In this document: piece after piece, positions 51,195 through 61,482 of the stretch
Position numbering within the stretch: the first letter of the stretch is position 1
Layout: each line of letters begins with the position of its first letter
Source of the DNA: Chloroflexota bacterium
GTDB taxonomy: Bacteria; Chloroflexota; UBA11872
Length of the DNA: 64,000 nt
Direction: 5' to 3'
Assembly (NCBI GenBank): GCA_026708035.1
Contig: JAPOVQ010000014.1
Location: forward strand, 189,170-253,169
Translations under genes and position numbers: made by a program
Notes under the pieces: generated by a model
The model's database searches: none
Seen by the model: the letters and a program-made list of their open reading frames with translations, nothing else
Told to the model about the DNA's origin: nothing

Positions 51195-52689
51195 GACCAG
51201 CCTCCTCGGCGATCTCGATCGCCCGCAGCAGCGCCCGCGCCTTGTTGAGGCACTCGTGGTACTCCAGCTCGGGCACGGAGTCCGCCACGATCCCCGCGCC
51301 GGCCTGCACATGCGCCATGCCGTCGCGGACGACCATGGTTCGAATGGTGATGGCCGTGTCGAGGTCCCCCGAGTAGCTCACGTAGCCCACGGCGCCGCCG
51401 TACGGCCCGCGTCGCAGGTTCTCCAGCTCGGCGATGATCTCCATCGCCCGAATCTTGGGCGCGCCGGAGAGCGTTCCCGCCGGGAAACAGGCGCGCAGCG
51501 CGTCCAGTCCCGTGCGGCCGGGCTCGAGCGTGCCGGTCACGTCGCTCACGATGTGCATCACGTGCGAGTAGCGCTCGATGCTCATGAAGTTGTCGACGGC
51601 GACCGAGCCCGATACGGACACGCGCCCGACGTCGTTGCGGCCCAGGTCGACGAGCATCACGTGCTCGGCGCGCTCCTTCGGATCGGCGATGAGCTCGCGC
51701 GCCAACTCCGCGTCAGCGTCGGGGTCCTCGCCGCGGGGCCGGGTTCCCGCAATGGGGCGCATGCGCACCTGGCCGTCCTCGTAGCGCACCATCATCTCGG
51801 GAGACGCGCCGGCAAGCTGCACGTCGCCAAAGTCCACATAGAACATGTAGGGCGACGGATTGATGCGCCGCAGCGCGCGGTAGACCTCGATCGGGTCGAC
51901 GGTGAGCTTCCGGCTGAGCCGCAGCGACGGCACCGTCTGGATGATGTCGCCCGCGGAGATGTATTCCTTCGCCCGCCCGACGGCCTGCATGAACTCAGCC
52001 TTGGACATGCTCAAGTCCACGTGCCCGTTGACCGGCGACGCGGCGCCCGCTGGCGGGATCGGCGTGGGGCCTACGATGCGCTCCGCGAGCGCTGCAAGAC
52101 GGTCCCGCGCCGCGGCGTATCCCACAGTCGGGTCCGGATGCGGACGGGCGACCGTGACCAGCCGCATCACGTCGCGGACGTGATCGAAGATCACCAGCTC
52201 TTCGCAGAGCATGAACATGCCGTCGGGCACGCCCAGCGGGTCCGGCGCCGGCACCGGCAGCCGCTCGAAATCGGCCGCCGCGTCGTAGGCGAGATAGCCG
52301 ACCGTGCCGCCCTGGAAGCGGGGCAACTCTGGATTGGGCGTGACATCGGCCGCGTCCAACAGCTGCGCCACCAGGTCGAGCGGATCGGTGTAGGTCTCGG
52401 TGCGGCCCTTGCCGCCTCTGTCGGTGAAAGTCGCCTCGCCGTCGCGGAAGCTGAGGCTTTGCGCCGGTCGCGCGCCGACGAATGAATACCGCGCCACCTG
52501 CTCGCCGCCTTCCACGCTTTCGAGCAGGAATGCGGGGTTGCCGGCACGCAGCTTGAGGAACACCGAAACCGGCGTGTCCAGGTCGCCGGGTATTTCGTCG
52601 AAGATCGGGACCGCGCGGCCGTGGGCGAGCTGGTCGAGGGCCCACGCGCGCTGATCCGTGCGCGCGTCCACCAGTTGCGTCATGCCCAT
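51175..52689 (-). CDS. trpE: Anthranilate synthase component I
   Basis: 504 residues. Converts chorismate plus ammonia to anthranilate. The allosteric tryptophan pocket is seen as LLESVEGGEQVARYSFVGA. The chorismate domain has RMRPIAGTRPRGED, MLVDLGRNDVGRV and AGAGIVADSVPELEYHE. The ATG at 52689 has AGGAGG seven bases upstream and follows the T-box terminator directly. It is the first gene of the operon. Confidence 0.96.
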   Translation of the reverse strand: MGMTQLVDARTDQRAWALDQLAHGRAVPIFDEIPGDLDTPVSVFLKLRAGNPAFLLESVEGGEQVARYSFVGARPAQSLSFRDGEATFTDRGGKGRTETYTDPLDLVAQLLDAADVTPNPELPRFQGGTVGYLAYDAAADFERLPVPAPDPLGVPDGMFMLCEELVIFDHVRDVMRLVTVARPHPDPTVGYAAARDRLAALAERIVGPTPIPPAGAASPVNGHVDLSMSKAEFMQAVGRAKEYISAGDIIQTVPSLRLSRKLTVDPIEVYRALRRINPSPYMFYVDFGDVQLAGASPEMMVRYEDGQVRMRPIAGTRPRGEDPDADAELARELIADPKERAEHVMLVDLGRNDVGRVSVSGSVAVDNFMSIERYSHVMHIVSDVTGTLEPGRTGLDALRACFPAGTLSGAPKIRAMEIIAELENLRRGPYGGAVGYVSYSGDLDTAITIRTMVVRDGMAHVQAGAGIVADSVPELEYHECLNKARALLRAIEIAEEAGHAARAR

Positions 52690-52720
52690 CCGACTCCTCC
52701 TTCCGGCGCCCGCGCGCGGC

Positions 52721-53002
52721 AAAAAAAAACCTCTCGCCTGAGGGGCGAGAGGCTCGTGCCTTCGCGGTGCCACCCTGCTTTGGGCGCGCAAGGCGCCCCT
52801 TCTTCCGGATACGGAGCTTGCGCTCGATATCCTGCCCTGTGCTAACGGAGGGCCTCCGGCGGAGCCTACTTGGGCATGCCCGTTGGGTCCGCGGCTCGTG
52901 GGGCCATTCGCCGTCGTCGCCGCGACCGGACTTGCAGCGCGAGGTCCGGCTCTCTAACGCGGCTTTTGACGGGTACTCGTCCCAGTCACAGCCTTTCCAG
53001 CA
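52721..53002 (-). promoter_or_regulatory. T-box leader with UGG specifier (tryptophan) controlling the trp operon
   Basis: On the minus strand: Stem I with GACGAGTA and TTAGAGAGCCGG, a specifier loop GAATGGCCCC whose UGG codon lies at 52904-52906, and the T-box antiterminator AGGGTGGCACCGCG at 52763-52776. An intrinsic terminator follows with a 9-bp stem (52730-52738 with 52744-52752) and nine Ts at 52721-52729. Uncharged tRNA-Trp should pair at UGG and through its GCCA end with UGGC of the T-box, giving read-through into trpE. This is direct sequence evidence for tryptophan-specific transcription attenuation. Confidence 0.93.
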
Positions 53003-53008
53003 ATGGCG

Positions 53009-53038
53009 AGCCTACGGCGGGCGCTCGGCGCGTGTCAA
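53009..53038 (-). promoter_or_regulatory. Promoter of the trp operon
   Basis: On the minus strand a perfect TTGACA (53033-53038), an 18-base spacer and TAGGCT (53009-53014). Transcription would start a few bases later, at the 5' edge of the T-box leader. Confidence 0.65.
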
Positions 53039-53074
53039 CGCCTATTTTCCAAACAGCCCGTCGCGGCGGGGCGG

Positions 53075-54193
53075 TCAGGACGCCGCGCGCTCCGGCGCGT
53101 CCGAGAGCGCGTCGAGCACGCCGAACAGGTCGTCGAGATAGGCGTCGGTCGTTGAGAGCCCCATGTGCCCCACCCGGAATACCTGCCCGGCGAGCTCCGC
53201 GATGCCACTGCCAAGTTGGATGTTCGCGCGCTCACGCACCGCCGCCACGACGTCGTCCGCCACGAGGCCGTCTGGCGGGCGCAGGGCCGTGACGGTGGGC
53301 GACGCCCACTCGTCCGCCGCCAGCGGCTCATACCCCGCGGCGTGCGCCCGCGCGCGCACTTGACCGGCGGTCTCCCGATAACGCTGGTATCGCTGCTCTA
53401 GACCTTCGGCGAGGATTCGATCGGTTGCCACGGTCAGCGCGGCGATGACGTTGACCGGCATCGTGGCCGGCTGGGGGTGAAACTCGGCCATTTCGGTGGC
53501 GTAGCGGCGCCAGACGCGCAGGTCGCTGTAGATACCGTGATTCGCGGCGCCGCTCGACTCCAGGAACTCCCAGGCTTGCGGATTGACGATCACCGGCGCC
53601 GCGCCCGGCGGGGCTTCCAGGGCCTTCTGCGACGCCGTGCAGCAGATGCCGATGCCCCAGTCATCGACCGCCACACGGGCCGCGCCGAAGGTGGACACGG
53701 CGTCGACGATGAGAAAGCGACCCGCATCCGCCACCACGCTGCCGAGTGACTCCAGGTCATTGAGCACGCCGGTTGCGGTTTCGCCGTGCGTCAGGCCCAC
53801 GACCCTGGCCTCCGGGTGAGCCTGCATGAACGCCGCAAGCTCGTCGGGCCGAACCGGCTCGCCGCGTGCCGTGCGCAGGACGTGGGTGGTGATGCCGTAG
53901 CCGTCGGCGACCTCGCACATGCGACCGGAAAAGAAGCCGTTGTCCACCACGATCAGATGGCCGCCCGTGGGCACCGCCGTTCCAATGGCGGCGTCGATGC
54001 CCACGATGCCCGTGCCGGCGAGCACGAAGGCGTCGCCCTTGCTTTCCGCGATGGCCAGCAGGTTCCGTCGCACGTGCCGGTAGGCCGCCACCCAGGCGTC
54101 GCCATAGTGCGGAACTACCTGTTCGGCTAGTGCCTTAAGTACCTCCGGCTCGAGGTCGATCGGACCCGGAATCATCAGCCGCGGGCGGCTCAT
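53075..54193 (-). CDS. Alanine-glyoxylate / serine-pyruvate-type aminotransferase (class V)
   Basis: 372 residues. Seen: MIPGPIDLEPEVLKAL, VLAGTGIVGIDAAIG, VVGLTHGETATGVLND, VDAVSTFGA and the PLP Lys in CTASQKALEAPPG. Members transaminate glyoxylate, pyruvate or 2-aminoethylphosphonate, so the substrate is uncertain. The ATG at 54193 gives the normal N-terminus; the frame open beyond it is a shadow of the divergent SelA-like gene. Confidence 0.9.
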   Translation of the reverse strand: MSRPRLMIPGPIDLEPEVLKALAEQVVPHYGDAWVAAYRHVRRNLLAIAESKGDAFVLAGTGIVGIDAAIGTAVPTGGHLIVVDNGFFSGRMCEVADGYGITTHVLRTARGEPVRPDELAAFMQAHPEARVVGLTHGETATGVLNDLESLGSVVADAGRFLIVDAVSTFGAARVAVDDWGIGICCTASQKALEAPPGAAPVIVNPQAWEFLESSGAANHGIYSDLRVWRRYATEMAEFHPQPATMPVNVIAALTVATDRILAEGLEQRYQRYRETAGQVRARAHAAGYEPLAADEWASPTVTALRPPDGLVADDVVAAVRERANIQLGSGIAELAGQVFRVGHMGLSTTDAYLDDLFGVLDALSDAPERAAS

Positions 54194-54373
54194 GCCGAAG
54201 CTGCCAACGGCTGGGCAGACAGTACGGCGCGGAGGTGCGCAGGGCGCCTCCGCGCCCCCGGATCGCTCGGTGGGTTGTTCATTTGGCCTGTCGCATGCGT
54301 GACGGAAAGCATAGCCGCTCGACATCAGAGGCAGCGTGCTATACACGCACAAAGCAGGTTCTTGGGCAGCTTC

Positions 54374-55513
54374 ATGAAGGCCACGCGACCATCGAACCGC
54401 GTCTACGACGAGCTGGGCGTGCCGCTGGTGATCCATGCCGGCGGGCCAACCACGAACTATGGCGGCTCGCTGATGCGGGCGGACACGCTGGCGGCGATGG
54501 CCGAGGCCGGGCGGGCGTTCGTCTCGGTCGAGACGCTCAACCGCCGCATCGGCGCCTACATCGCGGAAGTGACCGAGTCCGAGGCCGGCATGGTGGTGGC
54601 CGGGGCCGCCGCCGGGATGGTGCTCTCGCTGGCCGCCTGCATGACGGGAAGCGACCTCGCCGCCATCCGGCGCCTGCCCGACACGACGGGTCTCAAGTGC
54701 GAGATGGTGATCCAGAAAATCCATCGCGGTCCCTACAGCCACATGTACGGCTTCACAGGCGCGCGGATTGTCGAAGTGGGCAACGTGTCGGCGTGCCTGC
54801 CGGAGGAGCTGGAGGCCGCGCTGACCGACCGCACGGCGGCGGTGGCGTTCCTCTTTGCGCCGGGGAATCCGCGCGGCGGATTGACCCTGCCTCAGGTAGC
54901 CGAGATCGCCCACGCTCGCGGCGTTCCGGTGATCGTGGACGCGGCCATGACGGTGCCGCCGCGCGAAAACCTGACGCGCTTCATCCGCGACGGCGCCGAC
55001 CTGGTGACGATGAGCGGCGGCAAGGTCATCCGCGGTCCGCAGGCGACCGGGCTGCTTTACGGACGCGCGGACCTCATCGAGGCGGCCCACCTGAACAGCA
55101 GTCCCAATCACGCCATCGGCCGTCCCTCCAAGGTGGCCAAGGAGGAAATGGTGGGCCTCTACGCCGCGCTGCGCAGCTACATGGACTCGGACGAGGACCA
55201 GATGCTGCGGGAGATGCGCGACCTGGTCGAGGTCATCGTCGATGACGTCGGCGAGATCGACGGCGTGCGCGCGACGGTGGAGTTCGACGACGACCGCTTC
55301 TTCGTGCCGACGGCGGTGGTCGGATTCGAGCCCGACTGGTCCGGAGCCGACGCCCAGACGATCGGCGACGCGCTGCTGGCCGGCGAGCCCACAATCTACG
55401 TCCGCGTCGACCCGGCGCGGAATCAACTCGAGGCCTACTCCGCCAACCTTCAGCCCGGCGAGCCGGAGATCATCGGGCGGCGGCTGGGCGAAATCCTGAA
55501 GGGATCTGCGTAG
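54374..55513 (+). CDS. SelA-like PLP-dependent aminotransferase/lyase family protein
   Basis: 379 residues of the SelA/DgaE-like branch. N-terminal IHAGGPTTNYGGSLM, VAGAAAGMVLSLAACM, VIVDAAMTVPP and the PLP Lys in MSGGKVIRGPQATG. It lacks the SelA N-terminal tRNA-binding extension, so it is a small-molecule enzyme (family members include D-glucosaminate-6-phosphate ammonia-lyase). It is divergent from the class V aminotransferase across 180 bases that hold a 10-bp inverted repeat (54226-54235 with 54247-54256). The substrate is unknown. Confidence 0.85.
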   Translation: MKATRPSNRVYDELGVPLVIHAGGPTTNYGGSLMRADTLAAMAEAGRAFVSVETLNRRIGAYIAEVTESEAGMVVAGAAAGMVLSLAACMTGSDLAAIRRLPDTTGLKCEMVIQKIHRGPYSHMYGFTGARIVEVGNVSACLPEELEAALTDRTAAVAFLFAPGNPRGGLTLPQVAEIAHARGVPVIVDAAMTVPPRENLTRFIRDGADLVTMSGGKVIRGPQATGLLYGRADLIEAAHLNSSPNHAIGRPSKVAKEEMVGLYAALRSYMDSDEDQMLREMRDLVEVIVDDVGEIDGVRATVEFDDDRFFVPTAVVGFEPDWSGADAQTIGDALLAGEPTIYVRVDPARNQLEAYSANLQPGEPEIIGRRLGEILKGSA

Positions 55514-55523
55514 CTGCTCCAGC

Positions 55524-56348
55524 ATGCTGGCTAGCTCGATGGCGAAACGGTGGTCGGTGACGCACACAGGTGGACAGCCCGGCCCGAGGAGATTTCAGGC
55601 GTACTGCGTCGGAGCTGCCAAGGCCGGCACTTCCTCGCTTGCTGGCATGCTCGAAACCGAATTCCGAACTGCCCACGAGCCGGAACGGGCAGAGCTGCTT
55701 GACGCGATTTTGGCGCTCGATTCGGGCCGCATCGATTCCGCTGAACTCGATAGGTATCTGCGCCAGCGTGACGGACGCCTCGGGCTGGATTTTGATTCGT
55801 CGTGGGCCAACCAATTCGTCATGGAGCGGCTTGCGACACTCTTCCCCGACGCCAAGTTCATTCAGCTCATCCGTGACTGCTACACGTGGGTCGAGTCGGT
55901 CATCAACCACCTCATCACTCGAACTATCCCAGCGGATGTGCAGAGCTTCTTGGACTGGTGGTTCGAGCCATCGAAGTATCCGCACCAGCGGTCGGACCGT
56001 GGTCTGAAAGAGATCGGCGTGTATTCGCTGGATTGCTTCGTGACCCGATGGTCCATTCATGCGGAGGGTCCACCGCAAGTCATTCCGCCGGATCGGCTGA
56101 TGACCATTCGCACGTCCGAAATCCGTACGTCAGCCCAGCGGCTGGCAGATTTCCTGGGTATTTCTGTTGATCTGATCGACAGGACACAATCCCACCGGAA
56201 CAAGGGCGAAACGGTCCGGCCGCTCCTGGGCCTCGTCGACAAGGCCTACCTTGACGACACCGTCGCGCGGATCTGTTGGGACAGCATGAACCGTTACTTC
56301 CCCAAAATACGGCGCGCAGACGACGCGGCTTTGGCTAGGTGGGAGTGA
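55524..56348 (+). CDS. Sulfotransferase-family protein
   Basis: 274 residues. The 5'-phosphosulfate loop of PAPS sulfotransferases is seen in YCVGAAKAGTSSLAGML, and the 3'-phosphate site in FIQLIRDCYTWVESVINH. The acceptor half is variable and begins FEPSKYPHQRSDRG. It probably sulfates a carbohydrate or small molecule. It begins only 10 bases after the SelA-like gene. Base composition is slightly more A+T-rich than its neighbours and repeats follow, including the second 18-bp repeat, which suggests recent acquisition (inference). Confidence 0.78.
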   Translation: MLASSMAKRWSVTHTGGQPGPRRFQAYCVGAAKAGTSSLAGMLETEFRTAHEPERAELLDAILALDSGRIDSAELDRYLRQRDGRLGLDFDSSWANQFVMERLATLFPDAKFIQLIRDCYTWVESVINHLITRTIPADVQSFLDWWFEPSKYPHQRSDRGLKEIGVYSLDCFVTRWSIHAEGPPQVIPPDRLMTIRTSEIRTSAQRLADFLGISVDLIDRTQSHRNKGETVRPLLGLVDKAYLDDTVARICWDSMNRYFPKIRRADDAALARWE

Positions 56349-56353
56349 CTGGC

Positions 56354-56512
56354 GGCCGGTCCCACGCTGCACGTAGTGCGGGCCACCGAGAATTCACGCT
56401 CACGGTGTCACTCCGAGCGAAGCGAGGAGTCTAGAGTGCCCGTCCGCAGGCGCGGGGATTGATCACAGAGGGTTTTGGAGCCTGGATTCCGGCTCAAGGG
56501 CCGGAATGACGG
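56354..56512. repeat. Composite of two palindrome families
   Basis: A CCCACGCTGC...GCGGGCCACC palindrome (56354-56390) followed by a REP-like GGATTCCGG...CCGGAATGAC copy (56482-56512). The same pair, in the same order, occurs at 57354-57508, and the two families lie next to each other again at 62453-62518. The gap 56349-56636 contains no gene. Confidence 0.65.
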
Positions 56513-56581
56513 CGATAAAGCTAGGTCCGGAGAGTGTGCACCGCGACGTTGCCAATCTGGAGGTTGGGAGTTTCTTGGCGT

Positions 56582-56599
56582 GTTCGGGGTTTAACTTCG
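56582..56599 (+). repeat. 18-bp dispersed repeat, copy 2
   Basis: Identical to 1935-1952 (GTTCGGGGTTTAACTTCG), with extended similarity upstream. It sits between the sulfotransferase gene and a 2H phosphoesterase gene. Confidence 0.6.
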
Positions 56600-56636
56600 G
56601 ACTAAAACTAATCTCCCAACGGTTCCGGCCGCGCGC

Positions 56637-57242
56637 TCACACGCCGCATGGTCGACGCGTCGCGAACGGAAAGTCCTGGAGTTGTCGCCATTCGTGACCG
56701 GCAGGGCGGTTCACGCGGGCGAAGAGGCTTATGCCGCTTGCCTCGACGCGTGCCGGCAAGCTGAGGTCTCGGGCCGCTTGCATTCCGCGGGCGTGTCTCA
56801 ACTCGTCCGCGCCCTGGTAAAGCGTCAGGTGAAACCGAAAGCCTTCGACGGGCTCAGGGCGATCGGGGAGATACACGCTGGTCGAGATGGGACCGATTCC
56901 ACACATCAGCCTTCGATGCAGGCGATCCAACTCGGGCGAGCGCATCACGGATACGACGACGATTCGCCGGTCATGCGCATCCCAGACCGTCAGGTCGCCG
57001 AACTCCACCGCGAATGGCGTCGTGTCCGCGGCGGCAGCGGACGTGATCTCAATGACCTCCTCGAGGTCGGTCGGATCGGCGAAGGTTCCTTTCACGGTGA
57101 CATGGGGAGGCGTGGTCGAGGCGGGGAGGCCCGGTTGCTCGCGTACCTTGGCGACTTCCTGGCGCACATTCTCCGGCATCACGATGGCGACGCCGTAGCC
57201 CGTGTATCCGAATCTGTCAGGGCGAGGAGTCCGTCCAGGCAA
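56637..57242 (-). CDS. 2H phosphoesterase / 2'-5' RNA ligase-like protein
   Basis: 201 residues with the two HxT motifs of the family: PPHVTVKGTF and FRFHLTLYQG. The first strand GYGVAIVMPENV is at the N-terminus. Members hydrolyse cyclic phosphodiesters or ligate RNA. The ATG at 57179 would cut off the first strand. TTG at 57240-57242 has GGAG six bases upstream and is preferred. The upstream region is repetitive, so the start is uncertain. Confidence 0.72.
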   Translation of the reverse strand: MPGRTPRPDRFGYTGYGVAIVMPENVRQEVAKVREQPGLPASTTPPHVTVKGTFADPTDLEEVIEITSAAAADTTPFAVEFGDLTVWDAHDRRIVVVSVMRSPELDRLHRRLMCGIGPISTSVYLPDRPEPVEGFRFHLTLYQGADELRHARGMQAARDLSLPARVEASGISLFARVNRPAGHEWRQLQDFPFATRRPCGV

Positions 57243-57310
57243 GTGACACTCCGGTATGCGGTGAGCCGACCCGACTGGCGACGCGACGCCCATTCTGCCC
57301 GGTGCCCGGT

Positions 57311-57508
57311 GCCCGGTGGCCCAGGCTGCGGGCAGCCTAGGAGTTTGAACCGCGGCCGGTCCCACGCTGCACGCAGCGCGGGCCACCGAGGACTCCTTTG
57401 AATTGTCGTTCCGAGCCGCAGGCGAAGAATCACAGACGTTCGATCTCGGCGCGGGGATGACGGCGCGGCAGCCCGGACCTGGATTCCGGCTTCCGCCGGA
57501 ATGACGGA
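57311..57508. repeat. Cluster of intergenic palindromes
   Basis: Contains GCCCAGGCTGCGGGCAGCCTAGG (57318-57341 area), CCCACGCTGCACGCAGCGCGGGCC (57361 onward) and a REP-like copy (57478-57508). Nothing coding is seen in 57243-57527. Confidence 0.6.
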
Positions 57509-57527
57509 CCGGACCGTCACGCAGCGC

Positions 57528-58142
57528 TCACTCGCCGGATTGTGAATCGGTCGAGGCAGACAGCGCGTCAATGACCGCGATGGTTTGCCGCTGCATTTCG
57601 GCGATCGTCGCGCCCGAGAGGCGCGAGGTGTCGAAATAGAGGGTTTCGCCGGAAACGGTGAGCGACTCGAACGGCGCGTGCAGCATCGCGTGCATGTCCG
57701 AGAGGCGGTCATCGTCGAAATGGCACGGATGTCGCTCGCCGCGCTCGGCGCGCGACCGGTAGCGCTCGAAGAGCACGTCGGGATCGCCCGTGAGCACCAC
57801 CTGGACGGTCAGGAAGTCGGCGTCGCGTTCCAGGGCACGGAGACGGACGTTGTCATAGCGCGGAACCAGCGGCGATTCGATGATGACTGACGTCCCGGCG
57901 ACCAAAAGCTCGCGAGCCACACCGAACATCACCTCGATCGCCGCCGCCCCGAGCCGCTTGGAATCCTTGTAGTCGGCTGCGCCGAGCCGGTCGAACAGCA
58001 GCTCCTTGAACTCATCCTTCGCCACCAGCGGCCACCGCAGATCGCGGGACAGCGCCCGTGCGAGCGTCGTCTTTCCCGACGCCGCATACCCGTTGACGAT
58101 CAGCAGCACCGGCAGGGGCGAACGCTCGGCGTTGGGGCTCAC
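57528..58142 (-). CDS. Small P-loop kinase (AAA_33 / zeta-toxin-like)
   Basis: 204 residues, GTG start. Walker A is in LIVNGYAASGKTTLARAL near residue 20. DEFKELLFDRLG and IIESPLVP follow, then a lid region with RYRSRAERGERHPCHFDDDR. It resembles chloramphenicol/nucleotide kinases and zeta-toxin-like P-loop phosphotransferases. No antitoxin gene lies next to it, so a toxin role is not supported. The substrate is unknown. Confidence 0.78.
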   Translation of the reverse strand: MSPNAERSPLPVLLIVNGYAASGKTTLARALSRDLRWPLVAKDEFKELLFDRLGAADYKDSKRLGAAAIEVMFGVARELLVAGTSVIIESPLVPRYDNVRLRALERDADFLTVQVVLTGDPDVLFERYRSRAERGERHPCHFDDDRLSDMHAMLHAPFESLTVSGETLYFDTSRLSGATIAEMQRQTIAVIDALSASTDSQSGE

Positions 58143-58208
58143 TGGCAGTTACTTCGTTCGGTCGCGTGGCATGAGGGTGGCATCCCGGAAACGACGACGC
58201 CAAGCCGC

Positions 58209-58237
58209 TTGCAACGCTTCGATTAGCTCGATAAACT
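58209..58237 (+). promoter_or_regulatory. Promoter of the membrane-protein/regulator pair
   Basis: TTGCAA (58209-58214), 17-base spacer, TAAACT (58232-58237). The operator palindrome begins at the next base. Confidence 0.55.
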
Positions 58238-58254
58238 AGTTTGTGTTACAAACT
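58238..58254 (+). promoter_or_regulatory. Operator palindrome
   Basis: AGTTTGTGTTACAAACT: perfect 7-bp arms around GTT, directly after the -10 box and 41 bases before the membrane-protein start. Very A+T-rich for this genome. It is the natural binding site for the winged-helix regulator encoded at 58915-59241, which would then be autoregulated (inference). Confidence 0.7.
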
Positions 58255-58294
58255 CAATCTCGGGAATCGGCCCAATAGGACAGGGAGGCAGGCG

Positions 58295-58930
58295 ATGCAA
58301 GGATCAGATCCGGAAACGGCGGCTCTCACGCCCGGCGAGAGCTGGAGCTCCGTCCACGCGACCCTGGATCGCGCCCGAAATTCAATGTATGTCGCCGGCA
58401 CAGCGACGATCTTGCTTCTCTGGGGCGCCATTGTCGCCGTGGGTGCATTCTCGCAGTACGCCATTGCGACGCTGGCGACTGAATTTGCGGCCGGCACCCC
58501 GTGGTACCCCGGACTGCTGTGGGGTGCGCTCGCGGGTGCCGGAATGGTGGGCAGCGCCCTCATCGGGCATCGCGCGGGCCGAGAGATCGCGGTCGGCGAC
58601 GGCGCTCGGAGCGCTGGCATTCGGGTGTTCGTTTTCTGGCTCGCAGTGATGGTCGCGGCGTTTCTTGTGCCGGCGGCGGCGGGACTGTGGACGGCGGACG
58701 ATGCCGGGGCCGCCATTCCGCGGGTCGCCGTGGGCATCGTGGCGCTGGGGCTCGTGCTGTTCGGCATCATGCACCGCCCCGCAATTGCGGCGGTCGGCGT
58801 GGGGTTCGCGGCGGCGTACTACCTGCCCAGCTATTTCGCGGGTGACGCGGCGCTGTTGGTGACGGGAGCGGCGATGCTGGCCGTGGTGGCGCTGGGCGCG
58901 ACCTGGATCCGCAAGTGCGGCGTCCTTTGA
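58295..58930 (+). CDS. Multi-pass membrane protein paired with a winged-helix regulator
   Basis: 211 residues with about six membrane helices after a 35-residue cytosolic start (TLDRARNSMYVAGTATILLLWGAIVAVG is the first). The ATG at 58295 has GGGAGG six bases upstream. The next gene overlaps by 16 bases. Membrane protein plus winged-helix regulator pairs of this kind are widespread but uncharacterised. Function unknown. Confidence 0.82.
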   Translation: MQGSDPETAALTPGESWSSVHATLDRARNSMYVAGTATILLLWGAIVAVGAFSQYAIATLATEFAAGTPWYPGLLWGALAGAGMVGSALIGHRAGREIAVGDGARSAGIRVFVFWLAVMVAAFLVPAAAGLWTADDAGAAIPRVAVGIVALGLVLFGIMHRPAIAAVGVGFAAAYYLPSYFAGDAALLVTGAAMLAVVALGATWIRKCGVL

Positions 58931-59241
58931 CCGAGGAGGCCGTCGTCCTCGACGAGACGATCCACCAGGCCACGCGACTGCGAATCATGACGCTGCTGGT
59001 GGGCCAGCCGGAGACGGACCGGCTCGCCTACGGCTTCATCCAGAAAACCCTGGGCCTCACCGGCGGCAACCTGACCATCCACCTGCGCAAGCTCGAGGAC
59101 GCGGACTACCTGGTCCTCACGAAGGAGTTCGTAGGGGCCAAGCCGCGCACGTGGATTCAGGCGACGCCGGCGGGCCGCCAGGCCTTTGCCGAATACTTGG
59201 CCAATCTTGAGCGGGCGCTGAATGGGCAACTGCATCGCTAG
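58915..59241 (+). CDS. Winged-helix transcriptional regulator (ArsR/MarR-like, HTH_27 type)
   Basis: 108 residues. DNA-binding helices around RLRIMTLLVGQP, FIQKTLGLTGGNLTIHLRKLEDADYLV and a wing with KPRTWIQATPAGRQAF. This is the small regulator type that often follows a membrane protein. GTG at 58915 overlaps the preceding gene by 16 bases; a TTG at 58927 is possible. Probably binds the 58238-58254 palindrome. Confidence 0.85.
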   Translation: MRRPLTEEAVVLDETIHQATRLRIMTLLVGQPETDRLAYGFIQKTLGLTGGNLTIHLRKLEDADYLVLTKEFVGAKPRTWIQATPAGRQAFAEYLANLERALNGQLHR

Positions 59242-59262
59242 CCGCCCGCTCGCGCTCCGCGC

Positions 59263-59393
59263 TCGGTGGCCCAGGCTGCGCGCAGCCTGGGAGATTCAAT
59301 CACAGCCGGTCGGGTCCCCTCTCCCCATCGTGGGAGAGGGTAAGGGTGAGGGGGACGGCCGATCCCACGCTGCACGCAGCGCGGGCCACCGGG
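59263..59393. repeat. Intergenic palindromes of three families
   Basis: GGCCCAGGCTGCGCGCAGCCTGGG (59267 onward), a CCCTCTCCCC...GGGAGAGGG copy (59321-59356) and CCCACGCTGCACGCAGCGCGGGCC (59364 onward) in 59242-59441. No gene there. Confidence 0.6.
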
Positions 59394-59441
59394 CATCTCA
59401 ATCGCGTGACGGGAGCATAGGCTCACGGCCTAGAATCGGTC

Positions 59442-61478
<2,037 letters not shown>

Positions 61479-61482
61479 CGCG

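Noticed and set aside
54194..55567. Upstream extension of the class V aminotransferase frame
   Set aside because: It runs antisense through the SelA-like gene; the aminotransferase has a normal N-terminus at 54193.
57528..58142. Zeta-type toxin of a toxin-antitoxin system
   Set aside because: The P-loop kinase has no neighbouring antitoxin gene and the similarity is only at fold level.
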